From assembly GCF_900105925.1 (NCBI RefSeq), contig NZ_LT629791.1, forward strand, positions 5,116,001-5,180,000: a DNA stretch of 64,000 nucleotides, read 5' to 3'. The notes under the pieces were generated by a model. It did no database searches. It worked only from the letters and a program-made list of their open reading frames with translations, and was not told the origin of the DNA. Position 1 is the first letter of the stretch. Every line of letters begins with the position of its first letter. This DNA is from Jiangella alkaliphila (lineage in GTDB: Bacteria > Actinomycetota > Actinomycetes > Jiangellales > Jiangellaceae). Below, piece by piece: positions 42,649 to 51,242 of the stretch. Made by a program: the position numbers and the translations under genes.

Positions 42649-43829
42649 GACAGCTCCGCCGCGACCTTGCCGTTGCTCGCCGCGGGTGCGGCGACCGCCG
42701 ACGGCGCAGGCCCGGGCATGGTTCCCCCGGACACCGCGACGGGCATGGCCGCATCGGAGGCGACCGGCATCGCCTTGAGGCTGCGGCCGCTGACCTGCGA
42801 CCAGTGGTGGATGATCTCTGAGACCAGGTCTCGGACCGGGCCCGGTGCCGCCAGCGTCCGGGCACCGGTTGGATCGTTGAAGTCGCCACGCTCGATCGCG
42901 ACGAGCAGGGTGGACACGCGCGGCGCGAGGAGGAAATAACTGTGCGACCGGCCGTGCGCGGGCAGCCCCACCCGCTCGCCGATCTGGCGCAGCCGCTCCT
43001 CCGGGCTCGGGCCGGCCGCGGCGAGCTCCTGGACGATCGCGGTGTCGAAGGCCAGCGTGAGGTGCAGCCAGGCGAACAGGGCCACCGCCAGGAACTCCTC
43101 GCGGGAGAGGTTGGGCCGGTCCGGACCGCCACCGCGGCGAGCAGTGAGCATGTTCTCCAGCCGGTCCGCGAGGTCCTGGATCGCCGCGAAGTCGGTCGGG
43201 TTGCCCGCCAGGAAGTTCCGCGCGTTCTCGATCGCGCGCCACACCTGCCGCAGGAACTCCTCGAACGTCGTGACGAACTCCCGGTTCGCCACTGGCGGCT
43301 TGATGTACGGGTACGCGGGTGCGCCGTCGCGTCCGTGGTTCAGGTCCATGCCGAACATGCGGTAGTACGCGTTGCGCCGGGTCGCGGCGATGTCCGGGCG
43401 GACCCGGCTGACCAGGTTGTACGGCTGCAGCGGCGAGGCGTCCTTGTAGAACAGTTCCTCGGTGGTGCGCAGCCACTGGTAGGCGGCGTCGGTGCGGAGG
43501 ATGCCGAGCCGTTCGCCCTGGGTGTACTCGGCGATGACGCGGCCCATGATCTCGTACACGCGCGTGTTCTCGATCATGTAGGCGTAGATGAGGTGATCCC
43601 ACACCGGCGTCCAGACCCGGCTGAGCCTCGCGCCTGCCAAGGTGATCCCGACCGGAGCGGGAGGCGGCGCCGCGATCTTGGGACCGCCCACCCCGGTCAG
43701 GAGTCCCGGTCCGCCGTGCGACCAGGCCGCCTCCATGAGGTAGGAGACGGTCGCCGCGTCCAGCGAGAGCAGCTGCTGGGCGTTGGCCTCGGCCGCGCCG
43801 GTCGCGCGGTGGGCGAGCGCGAGGAACAT
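42645..43829 (-). CDS. 394-residue helical protein of unknown function
   Basis: I do not recognise a family. The protein begins FLALAHRATGAAEANAQQLL and is mostly helical. It has a central WDHLIYAYMIENTRVYEIMG region, a Tyr/Arg-rich segment around RRNAYYRMFGMDLNHGRDGA and a C-terminal Ala/Pro/Met-rich tail (AAMPVAVSGGTMPGPAPSAV). No transmembrane helix, signal peptide or zinc motif is visible. The gene sits between the 106-residue gene (2 bp after its stop) and the VanY-like gene (4-bp overlap), so its product is probably made in fixed ratio with them. Confidence 0.72.
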   Translation of the reverse strand: MFLALAHRATGAAEANAQQLLSLDAATVSYLMEAAWSHGGPGLLTGVGGPKIAAPPPAPVGITLAGARLSRVWTPVWDHLIYAYMIENTRVYEIMGRVIAEYTQGERLGILRTDAAYQWLRTTEELFYKDASPLQPYNLVSRVRPDIAATRRNAYYRMFGMDLNHGRDGAPAYPYIKPPVANREFVTTFEEFLRQVWRAIENARNFLAGNPTDFAAIQDLADRLENMLTARRGGGPDRPNLSREEFLAVALFAWLHLTLAFDTAIVQELAAAGPSPEERLRQIGERVGLPAHGRSHSYFLLAPRVSTLLVAIERGDFNDPTGARTLAAPGPVRDLVSEIIHHWSQVSGRSLKAMPVASDAAMPVAVSGGTMPGPAPSAVAAPAASNGKVAAELS

Positions 43830-43831
43830 GA

Positions 43832-44152
43832 CTAGCCTCCTGAGTACGACGGGTCGTGGCCGTCCGGCAGGTCCGTGTCCGGCCGGTCCGGCGGCGCCGA
43901 TTTCGTCAACGCGTCCTCGATCGACGTGAAGACGACGCCGGTCTCGTTGATGCCGCTCCAGTTGAGCCGACGCCGACGGCCGCTCACCGTGGTCCCGTGC
44001 AGGGCGATCTCGAGGTTCGTGATGCGCTGTGTCAGGACGGGGTCGGCCTGCAGGCCGCCGTCGAATCCCAGCAGGTCGCGGAGCCCATGACCCTCCCCGC
44101 GGACCTGGTCGGCCTCCGGGGCCTGCGCCTTACGCTTGGACTGCTCGTTCAC
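43832..44152 (-). CDS. Small acidic/basic protein of the PFL cluster, unknown function
   Basis: The 106-residue protein has a charged N-terminus (NEQSKRKAQAPEADQVRGEG), a central stretch LRDLLGFDGGLQADPVLTQR and a C-terminal part reading INETGVVFTSIEDALTKSAP, ending in Asp/Pro-rich residues. No known domain is recognised. It is accepted as a gene because GTG 44152 is preceded by a perfect AGGAGG with eight-base spacing and it fits the cluster without gaps (12 bp from the HEAGH gene, 2 bp to the next). It could be a chaperone or immunity-like partner, but that is speculation. Confidence 0.65.
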   Translation of the reverse strand: MNEQSKRKAQAPEADQVRGEGHGLRDLLGFDGGLQADPVLTQRITNLEIALHGTTVSGRRRRLNWSGINETGVVFTSIEDALTKSAPPDRPDTDLPDGHDPSYSGG

Positions 44153-44164
44153 GGTGCGTACCTC

Positions 44165-45430
44165 CTAGGCGGCCAACTGGACGCCGCGGCCGAGCCGCAG
44201 CATCCAGGCCTCGAACTCCGCGGCGATCTCCGGTGCCCGGTCGGGCTCCGTCGCCGCTCGATATCCGGACAGGGCGAGCAGCCGGAGGCTCTCGCTCCAG
44301 AGCCAGTGCGACGAGACGCCGAGCGACGCTCCCGCGTCCCGCGCCAACGCCACGAGCGCGTCCGGCCGGACGCGCGACGGGTCGACGAGCGCCGTCAGCG
44401 GGCGCCCGCCGAACGCCCGCATCGGGGCGAGCAGGCAGACCTCGGCGATCCGCGGCAGACGCGGCACCGACCGCTCGATGAGGGGGCGGACGTCCGCCGG
44501 CGCACGGCCGACGGGATGGGCGATGAGCCAGGCGCGGGCCAGCCCGGTCCACGGTCCTTCGCCGAAGAACCGGGTGGCCATCGCCGTGCCGAGCAGGACT
44601 CGCAGGTGGGCGATCGGATGCGGGTCGAACGGGCGCAGCGCATAGACGTTGACGGCCTCGCCGGCGATCACGTCGTGCAGCGCCGCGACGGCCGCGTAGC
44701 CGGCATGGACGAAGGCGATGCAGTCCCCCACGACCTCGGAGCTCCAGCCGCTCCACGCGCCCGCCAGCTCGGGGTCGTCCCGCAGCTCGCGGCGCAACTC
44801 GTCGGCGAGTTCGTCGTTCCATCCCAGCGTGAAACCGATCTGGTGGCCGGCCTCGTGCAGCAACGCGGTGGGCCTGCCGTTGAGGTTGTGCCGGGTCAGC
44901 TTGATGGCTGCCGCCGCGCTCAACGTCCGGCCATCCCAGAGCCGCAGCCCAGCCCGGAGGATCGAGGCGCCCAGGCCCTTGTCCAGGTACGTGAGTACGG
45001 GCGGGACCGGCCGGCCGAGCGGCGTCAGCACGGACTCGAGGGCCCGGTTCGCCAACACGTCGCAGGCGGCGAGCAGCGCGCCGAGCCGTGGCGACGAGCG
45101 GTCGTTCACGGCCCCGCCGTAGAACTCGAGGCCGGTCTCGACGCGCAGGAACCGCCGCCGGAACCGCACGACATGCCGCCGGACCGCCTCCAGCTCGTCC
45201 GCGGTCTCGGCGGCCCGCAGCTCCGCCGCCAGCACGTCGCCGTCGCGCGCGAGGCGGTCGACCGCCCCGCTCAGGTTGGCCCGCAGCGCCTGGCCGAGGT
45301 ACCGCTCGAGCCGGCGCCACGCCTCCGGCGACGCGAAGTTGTCCAGGTCCGCCAGCGCGAGCACCGCCGCCCTCCAGTGCGCCACCTGACGGGCGACCTG
45401 CAAGCGGACGGCGGCGAGGTCGTCAGCCAC
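44165..45430 (-). CDS. Putative zinc metallopeptidase with HEAGH motif
   Basis: The 421-residue protein is mostly helical in the first 140 residues. It then has LLHEAGHQIGFTLGWNDELA (HEAGH at 192-196), followed by SSEVVGDCIAF (Glu232, Asp236), a possible third zinc ligand as in gluzincins. The rest is helical, with ALRPFDPHPIAHLRVLLGT. No signal peptide or membrane helix is visible. GTG 45430 overlaps the stop of the large upstream gene by 8 bp. Within the cluster it could process the large PFL protein or be a toxin; the sequence alone does not decide. Confidence 0.7.
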   Translation of the reverse strand: MADDLAAVRLQVARQVAHWRAAVLALADLDNFASPEAWRRLERYLGQALRANLSGAVDRLARDGDVLAAELRAAETADELEAVRRHVVRFRRRFLRVETGLEFYGGAVNDRSSPRLGALLAACDVLANRALESVLTPLGRPVPPVLTYLDKGLGASILRAGLRLWDGRTLSAAAAIKLTRHNLNGRPTALLHEAGHQIGFTLGWNDELADELRRELRDDPELAGAWSGWSSEVVGDCIAFVHAGYAAVAALHDVIAGEAVNVYALRPFDPHPIAHLRVLLGTAMATRFFGEGPWTGLARAWLIAHPVGRAPADVRPLIERSVPRLPRIAEVCLLAPMRAFGGRPLTALVDPSRVRPDALVALARDAGASLGVSSHWLWSESLRLLALSGYRAATEPDRAPEIAAEFEAWMLRLGRGVQLAA

Positions 45431-48050
45431 GAGGTGGTCCCGGATGGATCTCCACCTGAGCCGGCCCCGGCGCGGCGGCGGCAGACTGGACCGCCCGTGT
45501 CGTCAGGGCACGGCCGACCGGCGGTCGCAGGCGGACGACGATGGTGACACCGTCCGCATCGGCGTCGGCCGCCTGGAGGAACGCGTCGCGGCTCCGGTCG
45601 AGCTCCGCCGCGAGGGCTCGGCCGATCCACGACACGAGCAACCGGCGCCGGACGAATCGAGGACGCCGACGGCGGGCGCCGTAGACCCGTCGACGAGCGA
45701 GCAGCGGCCTGGCCACTCGGCGGCGGCCGGCGTAAGCGGACCGAGCGCCGCGCATCGAACGGCGGACGTAATCCTCGGTCGCGACCTCGTCACCGGCCGC
45801 TTCGCCGGCCTCCGCCTCGGACCGGACCCGAACCCGCTGCGCGCGCCCAGTACCCGCCGCCCGCCCGATCGCGGGACCGTAGATCCGGCGGAGCGCTGCC
45901 AGGCTCGCGCCGAGCGGCTCCCGGCGGCGCAGCCGCACCGCGATCCCCTGTGCGTCGGCCTCGCTGACGTAGATCGTCACGCTCACGGCCGCGCCGCCAG
46001 GGTCGACGACGGCGCGCGCGTCGCTCGAGCGCGGCTGCGCGGCGGCCGCTCCGGCGGCGACACCCGAACCGGTCGCCGCATCCGCGGCGCCGTCGGCGGC
46101 GGCCCCGGCAGCACCGGCAGCTCCGGCAGCGGCACCACCATCGGTCCCGGTCGCGGCCGGTGTGCCCGTGGCCGCGGGCACCTCGAGGTAGTAGAGCCGC
46201 TGGCCGATCGCGAGCGGTCCGGCACCGTCGGCGAACACCTCCGACACCTCGCGGCCGAGCCCGGGCTCGCCCAGCAGCGCGGCCGCCGCCATCGGCGTCA
46301 GCGGGTGGAACCGGGACCGCGCATCCGCCGTCGACGTCCCCAGGCCCGCGACGTTCCGCTCGGCGCGGGCGATGCGGGCCAACGACGATCCGGGCACCGC
46401 CTGGTAGAGGTGCACCCGCGCGCGGATCGGTCCGCGACGGCCGACGCGATCGCGGAGGAACGCGCTGAGCGACCGGCCGCCGAACGTGGTCAGCGCCCGG
46501 GCCGCTGCCGGGTGGATCACGACGTTCGGGACGGCGCTGTACTTGCGATAGCGCCACGGCCCGCCGCGCGGCATCGACACCCAGGTTCCCCGCGACCGGC
46601 CGGCCTCCAGGTACTCGTTGTCCGGCGCCAGGGCCTCCGCGGGGAACGTGGCCGCGGCGGATTCCTGGAAAGCCGTGTAGGCGGCCTCCTCGACCAAGCG
46701 GTCGTCAGCCAGCTCGGCTTCGTCGAGCTGTGCCACGCGCGCGACCGTGTCCTCCACCAGCGCCGCGAACGCCTCGGCCGCTACCGTGCCCGCACGTTCG
46801 CTCGTCTCGCTCTCCGTCTCCAGCGACATCGCCCGAAGACCGGCGTCGACGATCGCGCGCGAGAGTCCGGGTGAGACGGACGGACCGACGTATGGGGCGA
46901 TCAGCCGGCCGATGTACTGGGCGAGGAACCGTACGACGCGTGGCCGACCGGCGAGCTTGAGTCCCAGCCGGAGCGCCGGCAGGACGGCGGGCAGGAAGTT
47001 CTCCACGAGCGGGGTCGGGTCGGCAGCCTCGTCGAGGCGAGCCAGCCCGGTCACGAATCGCGTCCGTGCCGCGTCGAGGGCGGCCAGCGGCGACGGCGCG
47101 ACGACGGCGCTCGCGGTGGACGCCTCGGCCAGGTAGAGGTCCTGTTCCCGCTCCGACGGCGCGAAGAGGAGCGCTGCCGCCTCGGCGTCGAACAAGTCCT
47201 GGAGCTGCCGAAGATCCGCTGTCGCGGGCTGCTCGGCCTCCAGGGAGTCCTCGAGCTCTCCCTCGTCGGCCTCGTCGGCCTCGTCGAGCGACTCCGCGAC
47301 GGTGACACCGAGGAAGCGGCGGGCCAACTGCTTCGCGGGGTCGCGGTACTCGACCGGGAGCTTGTCGAGCGCGACCTTCAGCACCCGGGTGAGCAGCGGC
47401 CGGGCGAGGGCGGCCAGCTTCCGCAGGACGATCCCGATGGGCATGATCTTCGACACCGCGGCGATGCCCGACTTCGCCGCCTTGATCGCCTTGCCGGCGA
47501 TCTTCTTCGCCTTGTTCACCAGCGACTTCAGGAAGCCCTCGAAGGCCGGGCCGTGCTCGCCGGCGCGCGGCTCGAAGCGGGCGAAGGCGGCGTCCAGCCG
47601 GTCGGGCGTCAGCAGCTGCGGTTCCTCGGCCTCCAGCGCCTCCGCCAGGCCGGCGAGCGTGGCTTGGGACTCGCGCCGCAGCGGCTCGATCCACGCCTCG
47701 AGCAGCTGCTCGGCCCGGACCTGGTCAGTCTCGGACTCGCCGAGTCCCAGCTCGGCGACATAGGTCTCGGCCTCGGCGACCAGATCGGCCACCGCTTCGT
47801 CGAACTCCTCGTCATACAGCTCGTCGAGGAGTTCGCGCAGCAGCGGCTCCTCGGGCCGGACCACTTCATCGCCCGACGCGTACTCGCTGAGGAACGGCGC
47901 CTCGGGCAGGAACGGCGCTTCCCCGGCCGGCGGGTCGACGGGCGACACCGTCCAGCCGGCGGTCGGTACCTCGAGAAACGGCGTCTCGGGCGCCGACATG
48001 GGAGCCCGGGACTGCGCGGCCACTCCGGTCGACTCGAATGCTGCTGCCAC
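45423..48050 (-). CDS. 875-residue PFL-motif protein, unknown function
   Basis: The N-terminal 75 residues hold three PFL motifs, ETPFLEV (24-26), EAPFLPE (46-48) and APFLSE (52-54), in acidic context, then a coiled acidic region. Residues about 175-245 are basic and amphipathic (KAKKIAGKAIKAAKSGIAAV, then KLAALARPLLTRVLKVALDK), as in membrane-active segments. A helical middle follows. An Ala/Gly linker precedes an Arg-rich C-terminus (RRRVYGARRRRPRFVRRRLL). No enzymatic motif is recognised. GTG 48050 is chosen because AAGGAGG lies five bases upstream; the open frame reaches 48104. It is the largest protein of the cluster and likely its effector or scaffold. Confidence 0.75.
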   Translation of the reverse strand: MAAAFESTGVAAQSRAPMSAPETPFLEVPTAGWTVSPVDPPAGEAPFLPEAPFLSEYASGDEVVRPEEPLLRELLDELYDEEFDEAVADLVAEAETYVAELGLGESETDQVRAEQLLEAWIEPLRRESQATLAGLAEALEAEEPQLLTPDRLDAAFARFEPRAGEHGPAFEGFLKSLVNKAKKIAGKAIKAAKSGIAAVSKIMPIGIVLRKLAALARPLLTRVLKVALDKLPVEYRDPAKQLARRFLGVTVAESLDEADEADEGELEDSLEAEQPATADLRQLQDLFDAEAAALLFAPSEREQDLYLAEASTASAVVAPSPLAALDAARTRFVTGLARLDEAADPTPLVENFLPAVLPALRLGLKLAGRPRVVRFLAQYIGRLIAPYVGPSVSPGLSRAIVDAGLRAMSLETESETSERAGTVAAEAFAALVEDTVARVAQLDEAELADDRLVEEAAYTAFQESAAATFPAEALAPDNEYLEAGRSRGTWVSMPRGGPWRYRKYSAVPNVVIHPAAARALTTFGGRSLSAFLRDRVGRRGPIRARVHLYQAVPGSSLARIARAERNVAGLGTSTADARSRFHPLTPMAAAALLGEPGLGREVSEVFADGAGPLAIGQRLYYLEVPAATGTPAATGTDGGAAAGAAGAAGAAADGAADAATGSGVAAGAAAAQPRSSDARAVVDPGGAAVSVTIYVSEADAQGIAVRLRRREPLGASLAALRRIYGPAIGRAAGTGRAQRVRVRSEAEAGEAAGDEVATEDYVRRSMRGARSAYAGRRRVARPLLARRRVYGARRRRPRFVRRRLLVSWIGRALAAELDRSRDAFLQAADADADGVTIVVRLRPPVGRALTTRAVQSAAAAPGPAQVEIHPGPPRG

Positions 48051-48122
48051 GGTCGCCTCCTTCGCCGGCTCAGTCTGCGACGGTGGTCGCCACGTGATCG
48101 TCACGACGGCATCACCGCGCCG

Positions 48123-48371
48123 TCACCGATCACCGTCGTCGAACCGGCATGGCGCGTCGCTCCTGCCGTCCGTCATGGTGACCAGCGCGTCGAGCCACTG
48201 GCCGATCGCTCGCACCAGGGCATCCCGCGAGTCGACGACCGCGATCTCGCGGTCCTCCCCCGACAAGCCGACGTCGAGGACTCTGACCAGCAGCCGGTGC
48301 CGTGGGGTGGTCTCGACGAACGCCCTCACGACGAGCAGTCCGACTCGATCTTCGCGCTGGTAGGGCACCAT
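48123..48371 (-). CDS. 82-residue protein, unknown function
   Basis: The frame encodes VPYQREDRVGLLVVRAFVET, LLVRVLDVGLSGEDREIAVV and a short C-terminal acidic end. A beta-strand/helix pattern is plausible, but no family is recognised. It lies between the SARP regulator and the 875-residue gene in the same direction, which supports it. ATG 48371 lacks a clear ribosome binding site; a nearby GTG at 48368 is an alternative. It could still be a non-coding frame. Confidence 0.5.
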   Translation of the reverse strand: MVPYQREDRVGLLVVRAFVETTPRHRLLVRVLDVGLSGEDREIAVVDSRDALVRAIGQWLDALVTMTDGRSDAPCRFDDGDR

Positions 48372-48430
48372 CGCAGCCTGCGCGGTCCGGCGTCACGCCG
48401 CCGTCAAGGGACCGTCATCGCGCCAGGTGG

Positions 48431-49189
48431 TCAGCGGATCGCGGTCATGCCGGTGAGCGGCGCGACGAGGTCGCACATCAGCGGGGACGGTTCGATGCCG
48501 AGCTCGTCACCGACGAGCTCCCGGTAGGCACGGAAGACCTTGACGGCCTGAGCGTGGTTCCCTTCGGCCAGGTGGATCTGGATCACCAGCCGATGCGCCG
48601 TCTCACGGAACGGCTCGGATTCGGCCGCGGCCGAGGCGGCGATGAGCGCGCTCGTGTAGTCCGCGGCGGCGAGGAGCTCGGTCGCGGACCGCTCGAGTGC
48701 GCGCAGCCGGGTCATCCGGTATCGCTCGCGCTCCACGACGAGCCACTCCTCGTCCCAGCCCGGTAACAGGGATGACGCCCGGACGAGCTCCGGCACGCGG
48801 CCGAGCTCTCCGGGTTCCGGCTCGTCGAGCAGCGAACTCGAGAGGTCGGCCATCTCCGCGACGTCCACTCCGACGTCCGCCGCCAGCGTGAGCCGATGGT
48901 TCTCGGCGTCCACCACCCCGGCGATACGCCGCAGACGCCACAGTGCCGAGCGCAGGTCGCCGTTGGCGCGGTGATCGGCGACCTCCGGCCAGAGCGTGCC
49001 CGCCAGCTGTGCCCTGCTGATCGGCGCGCGGCTGATCCCCAAGAACGCGAGGACGCGCTCCACGCTGTGCGGAAGCGTCACCACTCGCCCATCGACGACC
49101 AACTGGAACTCCGCCAGTAGACGGAGGCTGCGCTCGAGCCGCCCGCTCGCCCTGCCGACGTCGCGCCGAAGCACCGCCACGGACATCAC
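48431..49189 (-). CDS. SARP-type transcriptional activator with BTAD domain
   Basis: The 252-residue protein has an OmpR-like winged helix (about 20-100, LLAEFQLVVDGRVVTLPHSV, then LAGTLWPEVADHRANGDLRS and LWRLRRIAGV). A bacterial transcriptional activator domain of TPR-like helices follows (WLVVERERYRMTRLRALERS ... HAQAVKVFRAYRELVGDELG). It lacks the ATPase domain of AfsR, so it resembles short pathway-specific activators of antibiotic clusters. The start is ATG 49189, or the next ATG at 49186. Its position at the head of the minus-strand cluster 40327-48371 suggests that it switches that cluster on. Confidence 0.88.
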   Translation of the reverse strand: MMSVAVLRRDVGRASGRLERSLRLLAEFQLVVDGRVVTLPHSVERVLAFLGISRAPISRAQLAGTLWPEVADHRANGDLRSALWRLRRIAGVVDAENHRLTLAADVGVDVAEMADLSSSLLDEPEPGELGRVPELVRASSLLPGWDEEWLVVERERYRMTRLRALERSATELLAAADYTSALIAASAAAESEPFRETAHRLVIQIHLAEGNHAQAVKVFRAYRELVGDELGIEPSPLMCDLVAPLTGMTAIR

Positions 49190-49457
49190 CGATCACGTCC
49201 CCCCACAAGGTGCGCCCGGGAGCGGACAGCATCGATCTTCAGCCGTCACCGATGCGTCACCGGCGCATCACCGAGCCACCGCCCCTCATCATGATTCTCG
49301 TACCGACGAGCTCCGACGCCCAGTGCTGTGGCGCCGCGAGCAGTGGGCGAATTCCTTCCCGGGGTTGCCCACCCAGGTGCCAGGGAAGCAACCCGTTCGA
49401 CGCGGCGCTCCGTTGGCGGGGTGAGAAGCTCGTAACCGCGTACCACGGAGGCGGCCC

Positions 49458-49982
49458 ATGCTGGCGATCGACGAGGCGTCGTACGGCGAGTTCGTCGGCG
49501 GGCGGCAGCGGGCGCTGCTTCGGACCGCATTCCTGCTGACCGGTGACTGGCACCTGGCCGAGGACCTGGTGCAGGAGACGCTGGCCAAGCTGTACGTGGC
49601 CTGGCGCCGGGTCCTTCGCTGCGAAAATGCCGAAGCCTACGCACGCAAGACGCTTCTCAACGCCTATATCGACAGCACCCGCCGGCCCTGGCGGCGCGAG
49701 CGCTCGGTCGACGTGGTTCCGGAGCAGGCCGGGGCGGGCGATCCCGCCGACGGCACCGATCCGGGCGCCCGCGGTCAGCTGCTGGCTGCCTTGGCCGGTC
49801 TGCCGGCCGGAAGGCGGGCGGTGTTGGTGCTGCGGTTCTGGGAGGACCAGTCGGTGGAGCAGGTCGCGGACCTGCTCGGATGCAGCACCGGCAACGTCAA
49901 GAGTCAGACGTCGCGCGGCCTGCAACAGCTGCGCGACGTACTGGGTCCACAGATGCTGGCCACCATCGAGGAGCAGCGATGA
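49458..49982 (+). CDS. ECF sigma factor, SigE family
   Basis: The 174-residue sigma-70 family factor has region 2 (ALLRTAFLLTGDWHLAEDLV, then QETLAKLYVAWRRV) and region 4 (LAALAGLPAGRRAVLVLRFW, EQVADLLGCSTGNVKSQTSR). The short spacing and AYARKTLLNAYIDSTRRPWR are typical of the actinobacterial SigE-type group. ATG 49458 is preceded by GGAGGCGGCCC. The stop overlaps the next gene (ATGA). Its partner is a membrane protein with an N-terminal cytoplasmic segment, suggesting anti-sigma control. Confidence 0.92.
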   Translation: MLAIDEASYGEFVGGRQRALLRTAFLLTGDWHLAEDLVQETLAKLYVAWRRVLRCENAEAYARKTLLNAYIDSTRRPWRRERSVDVVPEQAGAGDPADGTDPGARGQLLAALAGLPAGRRAVLVLRFWEDQSVEQVADLLGCSTGNVKSQTSRGLQQLRDVLGPQMLATIEEQR

Positions 49983-51211
49983 ACGACCTCAAGACCCTGT
50001 TCGAGGACGCGCTGGCCGGCGAGCCGGCGCAGGACGTACCCGTGGCCGAGCGCGTGGCACGCGGCCGGGCCCGCCGGGCGCGGGCGCTGCGGCGCCGGGC
50101 CGGCGGCGGCGTGCTGGTGGCAGCCGCGGTCGCGGCCGCGCTGGTGCTGCCGTCGTCGCCGATCTCGGTGGTCGACGCCGAGGTGGCGCAGGCACCCACC
50201 ACCGGCGGCTCGCGCGCCGACGCCGTGGTCTCGCCCGAGGTGGCCGACGATCCGCTCAAGCTGGCAATGTGGGAAGCCGTCGACGACGTCCTGCCCAGCG
50301 ACGTGCGGTTGGTGGAGAACTCCTACGTCTACGACTCCGGGCCGGGACCGAACCTGTATCTGAGCTTGGAGCGCGGCGACGTCCGGTTCAGCCTCAGCGT
50401 CTGGATGCAGAACTCCCGGCCCGACCTGCCCGACTTCCGCCCGTGCACGGAACCGGTGCTGCCGCTCGTCCCGTCCAGCCGGTGGGCGAACTGCGAGCAG
50501 GGCAGCGACGACGAGGGCCGCTGGCGCGCGATCGGCGATGACGGGCTGAACACCCAGCTCGTCCTGGACGGTGGCCCGGCGGCGGTCGCGCTGCGCTGGG
50601 GCGTCCACTACGAGGGCGACGAGGTCGACGACAACGGCATGCCGATCGAGACCGAGACCCCGCTGACCGCCGACGAGGCGGACCGCATCGCCGACGCCGT
50701 CTGGTCCGTCGGGGCGCAGCACACGCCGGCCGAGCTGGTCAGCGGTGTGGACCTGCGGGCAACGGCCGACGATGCCTGGCCCGACATCAAGGCCGCCCTC
50801 GAGGAGTCGTTCGGACCGCTGACGGTGGTCACCCCGGTCGACGGCGACGTGACCGAGACCGTCGAGGGCGTCCAGGTCCAGACCGGTCTGGTGTCGGCCG
50901 CCTACGCCACCGCCGACGGGACCCGGGTCGACGTCGCCGTCTGGCAGCGCGACCGCCTCTACCAGCCGATGTGCGTGGAGCACTACGACGAGTGCATCAC
51001 GTTCCCCGGTGCTGTGGCCTCTGTCGGGGACGGCGGCTCCGCCGCTGGTTCCGGCTCGGGCGGCACACTCGGCCACCGCGGCTTCCTTCTCGTCCGGACC
51101 GACGCGGGAAGCCCGGAGCTGGAGGAAGCCGTCGTCAGGGCAAACGTCGCGGCCATGCAGGCCGTGCCCTTCCTCGGCGACGACCGGTACCCGCCGGTCG
51201 AGGGGATGTAG
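49979..51211 (+). CDS. Membrane-anchored protein, probable anti-sigma partner
   Basis: The 410-residue protein has a 40-residue cytoplasmic N-terminus (LKTLFEDALAGEPAQDVPVA), a basic stop region, one transmembrane helix (GGVLVAAAVAAALVLP) and a large extracytoplasmic domain with two beta-rich repeats and three or four cysteines (CTEPVLPLVPSSRWANCEQ and MCVEHYDECITF). It lacks the zinc-binding HxxxCxxC motif of classic ZAS anti-sigma factors. Overlap with the sigma factor gene (ATGA) supports a regulatory pair: the outer domain would sense a signal and the inner end would hold the sigma factor. Confidence 0.8.
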   Translation: MNDLKTLFEDALAGEPAQDVPVAERVARGRARRARALRRRAGGGVLVAAAVAAALVLPSSPISVVDAEVAQAPTTGGSRADAVVSPEVADDPLKLAMWEAVDDVLPSDVRLVENSYVYDSGPGPNLYLSLERGDVRFSLSVWMQNSRPDLPDFRPCTEPVLPLVPSSRWANCEQGSDDEGRWRAIGDDGLNTQLVLDGGPAAVALRWGVHYEGDEVDDNGMPIETETPLTADEADRIADAVWSVGAQHTPAELVSGVDLRATADDAWPDIKAALEESFGPLTVVTPVDGDVTETVEGVQVQTGLVSAAYATADGTRVDVAVWQRDRLYQPMCVEHYDECITFPGAVASVGDGGSAAGSGSGGTLGHRGFLLVRTDAGSPELEEAVVRANVAAMQAVPFLGDDRYPPVEGM

Positions 51212-51242
51212 CCCGTCCCGCTGCCCCGTGGAGGGCGCGGTC

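Noticed and set aside
44130..45320. A 396-codon minus-strand frame overlapping the HEAGH gene
   Set aside because: It is an out-of-frame read; the HEAGH frame has the better start and composition.
40327..49189. Contractile injection system or phage tail cluster
   Set aside because: No sheath, tube, baseplate, spike or AAA loader genes are present in the window.
48603..49232. A 209-codon minus-strand frame over the SARP gene
   Set aside because: It is Arg/Gly/Ala-rich and out of frame with the SARP protein.
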